Part shown: positions 1 through 11,016 of the stretch, in pieces
Numbering within the stretch: the first letter of the stretch is position 1
Layout of the letters: every line of letters starts with the position of its first letter
Assembly: GCF_001723175.1 (NCBI RefSeq)
Contig: NC_064655.1
Location: forward strand, 1,364,001-1,428,000
DNA: 64,000 bases
Direction of reading: 5' to 3'
Origin: Penicillium oxalicum
Lineage: Eukaryota; Ascomycota; Eurotiomycetes; Eurotiales; Aspergillaceae
Translations under genes and position numbers: made by a program
The notes under the pieces: generated by a model
Database searches by the model: none
Seen by the model: the letters and a program-made list of their open reading frames with translations, nothing else
What the model was told of the DNA's origin: nothing

Positions 1-1861
1 AAGAGAGATCAGGAGACACTGTGGCTATCGGTCAGTTAGATGCTCACAAGTACAGAAGACTTCATCGACCGACCTCCTCAGAAGGCAGAGATATAGCCCG
101 GGCCCAGTGAGTCTCAACCGCAGGGCTTTCTGTCCAATGACCAACTTCTACGCTCTTCTGAGCTTCAATATTCAGTTTGGAGTAGCTCAAAGATGATCCG
201 TGCTTCGAGCAATGAGAGAACCAGAGAGCCTGGTGACCCAAGCCAGCAAAGATAGTGTGCAGCACTTCGGCTTCCTGTGTCTGGTATACAACCTGAGTTT
301 CTCGTGTCTCAAGAGACGTGCGCTCGATGAGGCTGGCTCCAGGGCCGTTCTGCAGAACAAAGACCTCGGTCTCATTGAGAAGGGCAATTTGTCGTGGCCG
401 ACTCATCGTAGCATCCGAGAGCGGATGGCTGGATTCCAGAATGGGCACTGGAACAGGGCGGGTTTTCAAAGACCACAGGAAAACAGAGAATCTATTGTCC
501 ATCAAAACTGCCATTCGTGTGCCGGATTTACTGAATGCCACGTCAATCACGTTCGAATCCAGCTCAAGCTCATTGTGTGCCATAGGGGGTGGAACACCCG
601 CGAGACGAAGCGGAGTTAGCTTCAACGTCTTTCCATCTATGACGGCGACGGCGCCAACGTCGTCGGGTATCGCAGTGGAACCATGGTGGACATCAAAGAC
701 GTAGTCAATGTCCACAAGAGACAGTTGAGTCCCCACCACCAAGCGTAGCGATTTTTCCTGGTGCCATCTGAAGGCTATTGGAACGGGCAACGCAGGATCA
801 ATTGACAGAGGAATCTCCTGCTTGAGATAGTAGTGGTAGTTGCCTGTCGTCCACAACTGGACCCTGTCGGCAAATCGTACAGCAAGAACGGTAGAATCAA
901 TGTTCCACGAAAGGTGAATCTCCGAGGCCCAGGTCTCCCGCTCCTCTGGCGTTAACCGTAAAGCAAACTGGCCATGGCGCAACCCGTTTCTTTCGAAAAA
1001 GACAACGTCGATTCGGTCATCCAGTCGTTGAATTCCAGCAATGAGATTTCCGTACGGACGCCAACTCAATGCTCCTTCAAGGCCATCGACAGGTTCGCTC
1101 ACACTGTCGAGAGTACCCTCCCGAGAGTACACACGAATGACACGGCGAATGCCTTCATCGACAGTGTTCACTGCGACGTAGGCACCATCGCCTCGCCACG
1201 TGATAGTTGTCCGGCCATCATCATGGCTGCTCAGCTTGCCCTCATCCACCTTCTCTGGAACAGTTGGGTCTCGCATGGCCTTGGCTCGTTTGCCTTGGAA
1301 TTGAGTCTCCCTTTTCCCCCAACCGACAGACACATGTTGAGAAGCCTTGAGATCCTCCGCAGAAAAGGTAATCTCGGCCACGTTCTCAAATTCACGTGTC
1401 ATGTACAGGAAGGTTTGAGCTCTAGTCGTGATAGCCAAAAGTTCTTCATCCGGTGACCAGGCAGCTGCCGTGATCCCGACATCAACTGAGCCAAGGATCT
1501 CGATCTTGTCCTCTCCGGGGAGGGGTTCCTCGCGGACAATAATGATATCACCACCTTCCAGCACTAGACACGCTGTCAAATTATCGGCAAAGTATTGCAA
1601 CGAAAGCACTCGATCTGATGAAAGATCGGGCAGGGGACACGGAGCATCCCAAGACGCGATGCAATCCAGCGCATCACGGCTCAACGGCAGTGTGGAAGTG
1701 TCTTCAGGGCGCTTCCTCCGCAGCTCAATGATCGGATTTTGCGCCGTTGGACCGAAGGTGCATATGATTGAGTCGGACGTAGTATCCCATGCAGTCGCCG
1801 TCAAGGGAAGATCACTGTCGATGCGCGTCTCCAGGAGCCGCACATTCTTGAGGTTGCGCAT
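1..1861 (-). CDS. elp1: Elongator complex subunit 1 (Elp1/Iki3), 5' part, runs off the window
   Basis: This is the largest Elongator subunit, a scaffold of the complex that makes the cm5U-type wobble modifications on tRNA in the cytoplasm. The N-terminus MRNLKNVRLLET and the repeated WD40/beta-propeller segments (for example VGWGKRETQF and ITWRGDGAYVAV) match the IKI3 family. The reading frame is open further upstream to 1903 (MVKKKKRRWYLPFK...), but homologues begin at MRNLKN, so I start at 1861. About 600 of roughly 1300 residues lie here. The frame closes at 62. A likely intron covers 19-73 (donor GTCGGT, branch CTAAC/CTGAC, acceptor CCACAG), or starts at 69 with the alternative donor GTCGAT. 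The exon then continues past base 1. The family call is firm; the donor choice is not. Confidence 0.93.
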
Positions 1862-2334
1862 CTTGAACGGCAAGTACCAACGTCTCTTTTTTTTTTTAAC
1901 CAAGCGCGCAGTCCCTACCCCGCCATGTAATGTTGAGCTCCGTTCACGAGACTTTCCACACGAGGGGACTAAGAATGTGGATAAGGAAAAGAGATTTATC
2001 GCATTAGTGAATGAAAAGTTGACACCCGATAAAGAGCACGGGGTGGTGGTTCCGCAAAGCTGTGGAATTGTGCCTCAATGTACCAAAGATTTTTGATTTT
2101 CCGCAGCCCGCTCGGCCAATGACTTCATCCAGATTTCAACATTTTCGAATCATACGCATTATTTGTCGTTATGACTACACAGAAACAAAATTCGGAATTG
2201 GAATGAAAATTTAGAATTGTCCTCTAGCTTTGTACATAATATTTCACAAGCAGCAAGCCGCAATCGCAAGTTTCCGTTGAAACCCTCAATGCTCGGCGGA
2301 CCGCAAGACCAACCAGGGAGGTCGGCGAGGAAAC
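1862..2334. other. Spacer: elp1 promoter and cox8 3' end
   Basis: No gene is supported here. The stretch lies upstream of elp1 and downstream of cox8, both on the minus strand. A run of T (A on the coding strand) at 1888-1898 sits just ahead of the elp1 start and is probably leader sequence. Open frames on the plus strand that cross this region are shadows of elp1. Confidence 0.6.
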
Positions 2335-2701
2335 TTATTTGGTCTTGTAGGTCTGCCAGACTGGAGGAGGTTATCTTGTTAGAAGTAGGTTCATGCATGT
2401 TTGGATTGAAAGAGAGCCTACCAGCGATAGCGAAGGGGGCACCGAATCCGGTAACTAGGAAGGGGTTTACGTTAGTCCTGACATGAGCTGCTGTGCTAAT
2501 TACCAGACAGGCAGTGGAGGACAAACCCATGAAAGCCCAGTAGCGCCAGAAGAAGTGCTTGGTCAGAGGGTTGAAGGGGATGTTGGAGCGAGGACCCTCA
2601 GCGTAGTGGTAGGGGCTGCCGAGCTGAGTGCGAGTGGTGGAGAAGCCACGACGGGCGACAACGTTGCCCAGACGGGCGCGGACAGCGGAAGAGGCGTACA
2701 T
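2335..2701 (-). CDS. cox8: Cytochrome c oxidase subunit VIII (Cox8/COX7C family), mitochondrial
   Basis: A small single-span subunit of respiratory complex IV in the mitochondrial inner membrane. I join three exons on the minus strand: 2701-2509, 2454-2422 and 2360-2335, giving 83 residues. The introns are 2455-2508 (donor GTCTGG, branch CTAAC, acceptor CCTAG) and 2361-2421 (donor GTAGGC, acceptor CTCCAG). The product starts with a basic presequence (MYASSAVRARLGNVVARRGF), followed by HYAEGPRSNIPF, then the membrane segment FFWRYWAFMG...GFGAPFAIAVWQ, and ends in TYKTK. This order is typical of the family. The first donor is weak, but it is the one that restores the conserved GFGAPFAIAVWQ frame. 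A further intron lies at 2702-2768 directly before this ATG and could add an N-terminal exon starting at 2828. Confidence 0.9.
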
Positions 2702-2768
2702 CTTTGAATGAGCAGATTAGAAATGAAACCATGTAGAGTTATCCACGACGAAGGGCAATGGCACTTAC
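2702..2768 (-). other. Leader intron of cox8 abutting the start codon
   Basis: On the minus strand this reads GTAAGT at its start, a TTCTAATCT branch-like site, and TTCAAAG ending one base before the cox8 ATG. Removal joins an upstream reading frame (ATG at 2828, 20 codons ending CTCAAG) in phase with the annotated ATG. If retained, the upstream frame terminates at 2739. The splice signals are seen; use in vivo is inferred. Confidence 0.6.
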
Positions 2769-2855
2769 CTTGAGGTACAGACGTAGTGGGTGGACAATCG
2801 GGAATGGACGGTCGAAGCCAAAAGCCATCGTAAGGTGCGGCCTGGATCGGATGAG

Positions 2856-2865
2856 ATCACGTGAT
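2856..2865. promoter_or_regulatory. ATCACGTGAT palindrome in the cox8/mtr4 divergent promoter
   Basis: A perfect 10-base palindrome with an E-box core (CACGTG), placed 28 bases upstream of the upper cox8 ATG (2828) and 168 bases upstream of mtr4. TCACGTGA-type boxes are bound by bHLH factors such as Cbf1 in yeast. Binding here is inference. Confidence 0.45.
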
Positions 2866-3033
2866 GTTAAAGAATCACATGAGGATGTGCTGCACCGTTG
2901 GTGGGCTTGGAAGTTTCCACATACACCGCCTGCCTGACTGGGCAACGAGTTTTCCGGATCAAAAAAAAGTCCAGGCTAGCATCCAATTTCGATTCGACCT
3001 CATTGGGCCCGCTGTCCTTTTTCAACAGAGGTG

Positions 3034-6000
3034 ATGGACGAGCTTTTCGACGTGTTCGATGACCCGCCCCAGGCTGGTGCGCCTTTGGGTGGACTTCCAA
3101 AGCGCATCAGGAAGGATAAAAAGGACAAGAACAAAAAGCGTGCAGCCAACGGTGATGTCAAGCAAAACGGAGACACGACGGAACCCATGGAGGACGTGAG
3201 CATGTCTGAACCGTCTGCTGTCGAGAATGCACCTCAAGCACCTGCGTCGCCTCCTGCCGACAAGGAACAGCCCGATACCAAACGTCTTCGTCTTGATGAA
3301 GCGCCGCAGCCCGTCGTAGCCGACTCCTTCGAAACGGAACAAGAGCAGGAAATCGCCGCCTCCGCTGGCCTTCAAGGTAGCCAAGATGCGACTTCGATCA
3401 AGGTGTCCCACCAAGTGCGCCATCAAGTGGCGATTCCACCAGACTACCCATACGTGCCTCTTTCACAACACAAGCCGCCAGCGGAACCGGCGAAAAAATG
3501 GTCCTTCACACTCGATCCATTCCAGCAGCTTGCTGTCAGCGCAATTCAGCGTGAGGAGAGTGTGTTGGTTTCAGCACATACCAGTGCCGGTAAGACGGTT
3601 GTCGCAGAATACGCGATTGCGCAAAGCTTGAAAAAGAACCAGCGAGTCATTTACACCAGTCCGATCAAGGCCCTGAGCAACCAAAAATATCGTGAATTTG
3701 CGGCCGAATTTGGTGACGTGGGTCTCATGACGGGTGATGTTACCATCAATCCAACGGCTACATGTCTCGTCATGACAACCGAAATTCTGCGATCAATGTT
3801 GTATCGAGGATCAGAGATTATGCGTGAAGTTGGATGGGTCATCTTCGACGAGATTCACTACATGCGTGACTTGAATCGTGGAGTCGTCTGGGAAGAGACC
3901 ATTATTCTCCTTCCTGACAAGGTCCGATATGTTTTCCTTTCGGCAACAATCCCCAACGCCATGCAATTTGCCGAATGGGTTGTTAAAATGCACAATCAGC
4001 CATGTCACGTCGTCTACACCAATTACCGTCCCACTCCCCTCCAACACTACTTCCATCCGGCTGGTGCCGACGGCATCCATCTTGTTGTTGACGAGAATGG
4101 CGTCTTCCGCGAAGAAAATTTCCAGAACGCCATGAGCTCTATCGCTGACAAAAAGGGCGACGACCCCGCCAATGCCTTGGCCAAACGAAAGGGAAAAGGC
4201 AAAGACAAATCAATCAATAAGGGTGGAGAGAAGGGACCTTCTGATATTTTCAAGATTGTACGAATGATCATAATGAAGAAGCTCAATCCAGTCATTGTCT
4301 TCAGCTTCAGCAAGAGAGAATGCGAGAGCGGCGCTCTCCAATTGAAGAACATGGCCTTCAACGATGACTCCGAGAAGGAAATGGTACAAAAGGTCTTCGA
4401 CAGTGCTATGGAAATGTTGTCGCCAGAAGATCGAATGTTACCTCAGATCGGCAACCTCCTGCCCCTGCTTCGCAGAGGCGTCGGCGTCCATCACTCCGGT
4501 CTGCTTCCAATTCTCAAAGAAACGATCGAGATCCTTTTCCAAGAAGGTCTCATTAAGGTTTTGTTTGCTACGGAGACGTTCTCGATCGGTCTGAACATGC
4601 CTGCAAAGACTGTGGTCTTCACAAGCGTTCGCAAGTTCGACGGCACCAGTCAACGCTGGGTAACCCCATCAGAATTCATCCAGATGTCAGGGCGCGCGGG
4701 TCGTCGAGGTCTCGACGATCGAGGTATTGTCATTATGATGGTTGGCGAAGAGATGGACCCGGCGGTTGCGAAGGAAATCGTTCGTGGTGAGCAAGACCGG
4801 TTGAACTCGGCCTTCCATCTTGGATACAACATGATTCTCAATCTCATGAGAGTGGAAGGCATTTCTCCTGAGTTCATGCTTGAAAGATGCTTCAAGCAAT
4901 TCCAGAACACAGGAGACGTTGCTTCTTTAGAGGCTTCTCTTCGGGAAATGGAAGTCAAGAAGACACAGATGGTCATCCCGGACGAAGGTACCATTCGGGA
5001 ATATTACGACCTTCGCACCCAACTCGACACCTTCGCCGATGATGTCCGTGCTGTCTTCACCCATCCCGACCACTGTCGTCCCTACATGAAGCCCGGCCGT
5101 CTCATTCACATCAAGCATCAAGGCCGCGATTTTGGATGGGGTGTTGTGGTCAAAATATCGCAACGAAAGCCGGCCAGCAATTCCAAGGAACCAATTGAGC
5201 CTCATAAGGAGTGGGTTGTTGATGTTCTGTTGAACATCGCTGCGGGTCAGTCAGTCGGCACAAAGTCTTCCCAGGACATGCCCCCTGGTGTCCACCCCGC
5301 TCAGCCGGGGGAACCTAATCGTCACGAAATTGTTCCCGTTGTGCTTTCTTGCATTCACAACATTTCTTCCGCCTGCTTCAAGATCCCTCACGACATGAAG
5401 AATACCGATTCTAAAAACTCCGTCGGAAAAACTCTGGCCGAAGTCCAACGGCGCTTCCCCGATGGTGTGCCTCCTCTGGATCCTGTTGAGGACATGGGGA
5501 TCAAAGATGATTCCTTCAAGAAGTTGTTACGAGTAAGTCTAGTCTCTATCTTTATTCTCCGTCTTTTGGTGCCCCCTCTGTGGCCACGTCAAAATGTCTT
5601 GAAACTAACCTATCGTAGAAAATTGAAGTGCTTGAGTCCCGCCTCTTGGGAAATCCCCTCCACCACTCTCCTCGACTGCCAGAATTATACAATCAGTATG
5701 TGGTCAAGGTCAACCTGACGAATGAGATCAAGTCAGTCAAGAAGAAAATCAGCGAGGCTATGTCGATCATGCAACTCGACGAGTTGAAGTGCCGTAAACG
5801 TGTGCTTCGCCGCTTTGGCTTCATCAATGAGGCGGAAGTCGTTCAAATGAAGGCTCGTGTTGCGTGTGAGATTAGTACTGGCGATGAGCTCATGCTGGCC
5901 GAGTTGCTTTTCAACGGCTTCTTCAACAACCTCACTCCCGAGCAGGTGGCAGCCGTGATTAGTGTGTTCGTATTTGAGGAGAAAGTCAAGGAAGCCCCAC

Positions 6001-6428
6001 CCTTGAGTAAGGACGAGCTTTCAAAGCCCCTGAAAGAGATTCAGTCTCAAGCCCGCATCATCGCCAAGGTGTCTCAAGAGTCAAAAATGGCTGTGAATGA
6101 AGACGAGTATGTCCAGAGCTTCCACTGGGAGCTGATGGAAGTGGTGTACGCGTGGTCACATGGAAAGTCTTTTGCGGAGATTTGGTAAGCTTTCGCCACC
6201 GCCTGATCTTTGGCAATCTTCTAAGCTAAGGGCTAACATTTTCCTAGTAAAATGACGGAAGTCTACGAAGGTAGCTTGATCCGTGTCTTCCGTCGATTGG
6301 AAGAATGTCTGCGTCAAATGGCGCAGGCCGCCAAGGTGATGGGCAGCGAGGACTTGGAGAGCAAGTTCGAAGAGGCGCTGACCAAGGTCCGCCGTGACAT
6401 TGTGGCCGCTCAGTCCCTCTATCTGTAG
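3034..6428 (+). CDS. mtr4: Exosome-associated ATP-dependent RNA helicase Mtr4/Dob1
   Basis: The Ski2-like helicase that unwinds and feeds RNA to the nuclear exosome, alone or in TRAMP, for rRNA maturation and RNA surveillance. Exons 3034-5532, 5619-6184 and 6248-6428 give 1081 residues, close to yeast Mtr4. Seen in order: Walker A AHTSAGKT near residue 181, DEIH at 272-275, [34 protein letters not shown] near 550, the arch/KOW insertion ([17 protein letters not shown], from about 687), and the C-terminal DSHCT domain ([11 protein letters not shown]...[10 protein letters not shown]). Introns 5533-5618 and 6185-6247 have GTAAG donors and TAACC or GCTAACA branch sites. The ATG at 3034 is the first in frame (GTG precedes it). 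The gene shares a spacer of about 200 bases with cox8. Confidence 0.97.
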
Positions 6429-7201
6429 ATATGACATTCATCGGCGTTGCTTTCATTATTTTATTGTTTGGAGTATCATGAAAGGATGAAAGCGGAGCAT
6501 TGTACGAACAACCATTATTCCCCCTTCATGTGGTTTCATTTTGTTTTTGAGTGCTGTTTCCGCGAATGGTCGACCTCAGTAGGCTATATTGTGGTCTTAT
6601 GGACTTGGTGGAAGCTTGAGAGGCTTCGGAGGACACCGAACATGTAGATAAAGTAGTACTCAGGTGGTACCTGTGGTTCAGTAATTTACCCAGTACTCTT
6701 GGTAGTTGCCCAAGTACCTAAATGTATCTGTGCTCAGGTTTCAACTTGAAGGTACTGAGGCGACGAACACCGGAAATTGCTCACCTGACTGTTCTAGTAG
6801 CGTAGGGCGAACGCAAAGAGAATCACATCTTTTCTGGACGAAACTACCCTCCATTCATTTGTCGACGTTTGAAGGATTTTTTTTTCATGCATTATCGATC
6901 AAATCAGATTTATCAAACTTCTTCAACTCAAGTGCGGTACAAATACGAAAAGTACCGTTGAGGAGTCATTTCAAAAATCCTGCGCAGCAGGACGGCGTTG
7001 CCGCCCGCAACGACCTTTCTTTCTCCACCGCTTCTCTGACTTCTCTACCCTTCTTTCTCCCCACTTCTAATCCCTGTTAAGACTTCCCGATTCTACCTCT
7101 TTCACTACGCTTTTGTTCTCCGTGGGCGGTTTTTGTCAATTCTTTGCCTTCCTAGAACCTGATAGCCCGGGTCTCTCTCTTGTCGCCATCCGGCTGTCAC
7201 C
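6429..7201. other. Spacer mtr4-sts1 with a GTAC-rich patch
   Basis: No gene is supported. The first part is presumably mtr4 3'UTR and the last part is the CT-rich leader of sts1. Between about 6654 and 6755 there are repeated short GTACT/GTACC words (AGTACT, GGTACC, AAGTACC, GGTACT), similar to patches near 19265 and 44896. Confidence 0.55.
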
Positions 7202-8238
7202 ATGAACAGTCTGGTGGCCACGCCTCCTCTCCCTCCTCACTTCTATGAGAACCCTCGATTCTCGCCCTCTCGTATAAGTACGCCAGTTCCCTTGGCCTCG
7301 CCACCGAACATGGGCGGTCGTTTTGCACAACGTCTCAGAGAAACTTTTACTGATTTGCAAGTGTAGTGTCTACCCCATCTTCCTCCTACACCAGCCGAAA
7401 GCGGAAAGCCGACGACGACAGTCATGATCACGATGGACGCATGTCCGCCTCACCTACCAACTCGCCCGCCTTCACGCCTCGTCAGCTTCCCTCGTTCCGT
7501 AACATCAAGCGATCCCGACCCAACGTCTCTGGCAGACCGCTCTCTTTGCCTCGACTTTTAGAGACTCTTGATACCGACGCCTTGCGGACAGTCTTGCGGA
7601 CCATGTGCGAACGCCACCCTCAACTTACCGATGAGGTCGCCCACACCTCTCCTCGACCTAGTGTCTCTTCCACCCTCCAGGTCTTGCGAAACTATCAAGC
7701 GGCGCTACAGTCCTCCTTTCCTCTGGGTGGTAACACTGAGTCTGACTATGCCTATAATCGAGTTCGGCAGCCGCTCACAAACCTCCTGGAAGCCTTGAGC
7801 GACTTCACACCCACATTCTTACCGCCCAACGAAACACAACCCTCTGTCTCCCTGAGCTACTTGGATGGGGCGACTGATATCATCCATGCTCTTCCTCGCT
7901 GGAGCTCGCCGCAAAACAATATAGAACGTGATTCCGCATACGATGAGATTTGCAAGGCCTGGATCCTGGTGATCCGTGAGGCTGCCAAACGAGGTGGTGG
8001 TATTCAACTGCAGTACGGCGGCTGGGACCAAAAACTAGCCAAACACAACCACAATTCTGAAGGGAAGATGCAGGCAGCGGTTAACGAACTCGGACTGAGT
8101 CTCGGATGGATGAACGGGCCGGACTCCCCGGCACATCATGGATCCGGGGGTGCCAACAGTGAAATGGGATCTATTCGCGACCAACTTTTATCTGGAACAT
8201 ATGGCCTGGGCGCACCTGTCAAAGTTGGCCCATGGTGA
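7202..8238 (+). CDS. sts1: Tethering factor for nuclear proteasome Sts1/Cut8
   Basis: An adaptor that anchors the 26S proteasome in the nucleus or at the nuclear envelope and so supports nuclear protein turnover. Two exons, 7202-7277 and 7367-8238, give 315 residues; the intron 7278-7366 uses donor GTACGC and acceptor GTGTAG. Exon 1 encodes [20 protein letters not shown], a typical family N-terminus. Exon 2 supplies the basic nuclear-localisation stretch SRKRK, the [26 protein letters not shown] region and the helical Cut8 core ([20 protein letters not shown]...), which ends at [17 protein letters not shown]. Length and layout agree with filamentous-fungal Sts1 proteins. The start is chosen because it joins in frame and precedes the family motif. 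Confidence 0.92.
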
Positions 8239-9569
8239 ACCGTTCCGGGATCCGAAAATGTCCCCCCGCCGAGTCTCCTCAGCTTTGGAGGGTCTGCTGT
8301 GGTTCCGCCGAATTATGCCAACTCTTGACGATCCTTCACCGGCATTTTTGCAACACCATAATCACGAGACGCGCGTCAGCTGCGTCGTCCCTAGCTACGT
8401 TGAGCCTCAAGCTCCGCTCCGCGCTACATCGATGAAACCCAGTTGCTTCCCTGCTTGCATCGAGACCAACGTATGCCATGATCACGAATCTTATTGCATG
8501 ACCTATAGAGAATCAGCCAGGTCTTCAAATGGCGTTTTATTCACTACAAAGTTTGGAAAGGCGAATTTCACTCTTCTTTGACGCTTTTTCTGGTCTTTTT
8601 ATTTCTGGGTTTCCTTCATTGCTCGACATTTTCTGGAGAATTCCGGGATGTCGGCTGCAGTGGATCTGCTCACTCTTGTCTCGTCTGGCCCGATCTGGTG
8701 GGTTAGGGTCACGACCAACTGTCTTTCAGACGGGAATGCAGCAGAACGGACCAAGTTTATGGTCTTTAGCGTGCCTTCTCCTAGTCACCTCGTCACCTCT
8801 TCCTTCCCTGTCAATTTTTATTTCTTTTTCCTATCGTATTGAACTATCCTATGCACTCTGCTTACCCTCCACCTTGCCTCTCTTTTACCCTCGAACTTGT
8901 CGACTTTCATGTCCAATTTTCATTTGTCTATCTTACTGATCTCCTGAAAGGCGCCTTTTGTTCACCCTTGCGTCGCTGTTTTAGAGTTGTGTATATCCTT
9001 CTCGTGTCTGTTCAAATGTCCCCCTTTCTTACTCTCAGTCTTGCCCTATCATTTCTTGTTCGGTCTGAGCTTTGCATGTGCTTTTCTGTTTCAGAAAATC
9101 TATTACGATTAGGTCTTGTCTTTCTTACGGTTTCCGGCACTCCGAGTGGCGATTGCCGCGAGGTATCTTTGACAAGCTTTTAACCGCCCTGTCCAAACTC
9201 AATATGGAATTAAAAATTCAGTATGCATTTTTTTTTTTGAAACAAAGCTTTATAACCGAAGACGAAAGAGCAACACAACGCAAGGCCACTCAGCGCGAAG
9301 CGAATGTTATGCCACAGGCTAGGTTCGGGAAGCTAGTGATCAGCTTTCGATTCGAAGATTCAAGGCCCCGTCCCACCTGACCTTCGGAGATACATGACAG
9401 AGCTCCTGTCATTGAATTCTCACCAAGTAAGATTGATGGATCTCCTATTCTCTGGGCCCCGACCAACATGGGGCCCAGCCATGGGTGCACGAGGAAAATT
9501 TGATCATCCAGATCATTGACCGCGTCAAGAATCTGCCAGAGACAAGGTCTTGATCCCGTCTCTTGTGCA
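8239..9569. other. Convergent 3' spacer sts1 / DUF3984 gene
   Basis: Sequence between two convergent genes. It is strongly pyrimidine-rich on the plus strand from about 8570 to 9070 and has a T-run near 9229-9239. The open frames here (for example 8529-8939) are low-complexity and match nothing I recognise; I read the region as 3'UTR and terminator sequence. Confidence 0.55.
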
Positions 9570-11016
9570 TCATATCAAGGCCCGTTTCATCACTCTCATA
9601 AGCCACCCTGCGTCCTCCCAGCCTCCTTGAGCACCGGGTTCCTCAACACTAATGACGGATTCTCCGTCCGAATGGCCGAGGACCTCTTCTGGATCTTCCT
9701 CGGCAGCAGTGAACGATGATGTCTTGCCTGCGCGAGTGGGTCCTTCACCGGGAACGACGGCGGTTTCTGCGAAGGTGACGTTTGTAGACGTGGTAGTTGA
9801 GCCGATGCGAGTTTCATGTGCTGCAGCTGTTGTCGCCGGAGCTGGCCAATCCTCTACCCCGAACAGGGTCCATTCGACCAATCGATCGACCCAACTACCC
9901 AGTCCGAACCCGCGTTCACGGGTGAGCCGCTGAAGATCGGCCTCGTCAAATTCATCGGGGAGATCATCTGAGAGCGAGTCACATTCGGAGTCGTAGTCAT
10001 CGTCCGCATCCCAGCGCTCGAGCTCATCATCCCGGAGCCCCCTGTTGGCCTGCAACGAGGCCATTTCGGCTCGAATCCTCTCGTCCACAAAATCGGGGAC
10101 CAGCCCCGCGCCTTTCCCTCCCGCGACGGGACTCATTGTGCCGGCGCTTGGGCTGGCCAGCTTGGAAGCCGATGAGAGCGGAGGCATACTTGTCATGGTC
10201 AGCCCGACCCGGCTTCCCCGGCGGCTGGTTGCCCGCGAACGCGAGCTATGTCGCGAGTACGCTGCTGGTGTCGAGGCACCCGAGCGAGACTTGCGGGACG
10301 AGGCGCCTGATTTTGTGCGGTGGTGATGGCGATGAGCGTGTGGAGTGGTGTCGTCGGCGAGCGGCAGGTCGACGAGACTGGTTGAACTCTCGCGCTTGGC
10401 GAGCCAGCTCTGACCTTTTTCTTCGCGAGTGGACGAGGCCAGTGCAATGCCTGCTCGGAGCATCCATTCCGCGTCGGACTTGGAGGATGCCGAAGTGGCA
10501 GCATCGCCAAAATGACGTCGCACCTGTGAGCTTTGAGGCTTCTTGTGTGCAGCCGGATGATGATGCAATGCGAGAGCGACATCTTTACTGTGGAGGTTGG
10601 TGTCGCTCAATGGGCCGGCTCGGGTGGAGCTCTTGCTTCGTACATGGCGGGTACGAGAGGAGCTGCGTGAGTGCGAGAGGATGGGCGGAGTACTCGGTAC
10701 TGAGACGCTGGAGAGATAGGAAGTGCGTGGCGGAGTTCTGGTCCCGCTGCTGGCGTGGTGATCAGATCTGTGATCGCTTCGTCCGTAGCGATTGTTGAAG
10801 TAGTCCTCCGGCTCGACGTCGTCGCCGTCGTCGTCAATGGGGAACCGAGGTGTAAGTGGAGCCAGGGAAATGTGATTAAGATTGGGGTGAGAACGCCGGG
10901 AAGGAAACCCGCCCGAACTGGTAAACTGCAATGAAATCACTGTCAGACGAGCCTCTCTATTTCTCAATCGAGGGGTCATGAGGGATTTGGCTGAGAGAGT
11001 AACAACTCACATCCAT
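9570..11016 (-). CDS. DUF3984-type uncharacterised protein, Ser/Arg-rich
   Basis: A 453-residue protein of unknown function, conserved in filamentous ascomycetes as I recall it. The first coding exon is only six bases (11016-11011, ATGGAT). The intron 10926-11010 begins GTGAGT and ends ATTGCAG. The second exon, 10925-9570, starts FTSSGGFPSRRSHPNLNHI, giving the expected MDFTSSGGFPSRRSHPN start. The middle is low-complexity, with SR, HH and RS runs (RHHHRTKSGASSRKSRSG). The C-terminal half has an acidic block (DADDDYDSECDSLSDDLPDEFDEADL) followed by the likely folded core GFGLGSWVDRLVEWTLFGVEDW, and ends GWLMRVMKRALI. No signal peptide or membrane span is visible. The family name is from memory; the structure is as seen. 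Confidence 0.75.

Noticed and set aside
1428..2096. 222-codon plus-strand frame over the elp1 start
   Set aside because: It lies antisense to the conserved elp1 N-terminus and has no family features; it is a shadow frame.
8529..8939. 136-codon frame after sts1
   Set aside because: A product of a pyrimidine-rich 3' region (Leu/Ser/Phe-rich translation), with no sign of conservation.
10136..10798. 220-codon plus-strand frame antisense to the DUF3984 gene
   Set aside because: It mirrors the Ser/Arg-rich codons of the real gene and contains no recognisable motif.
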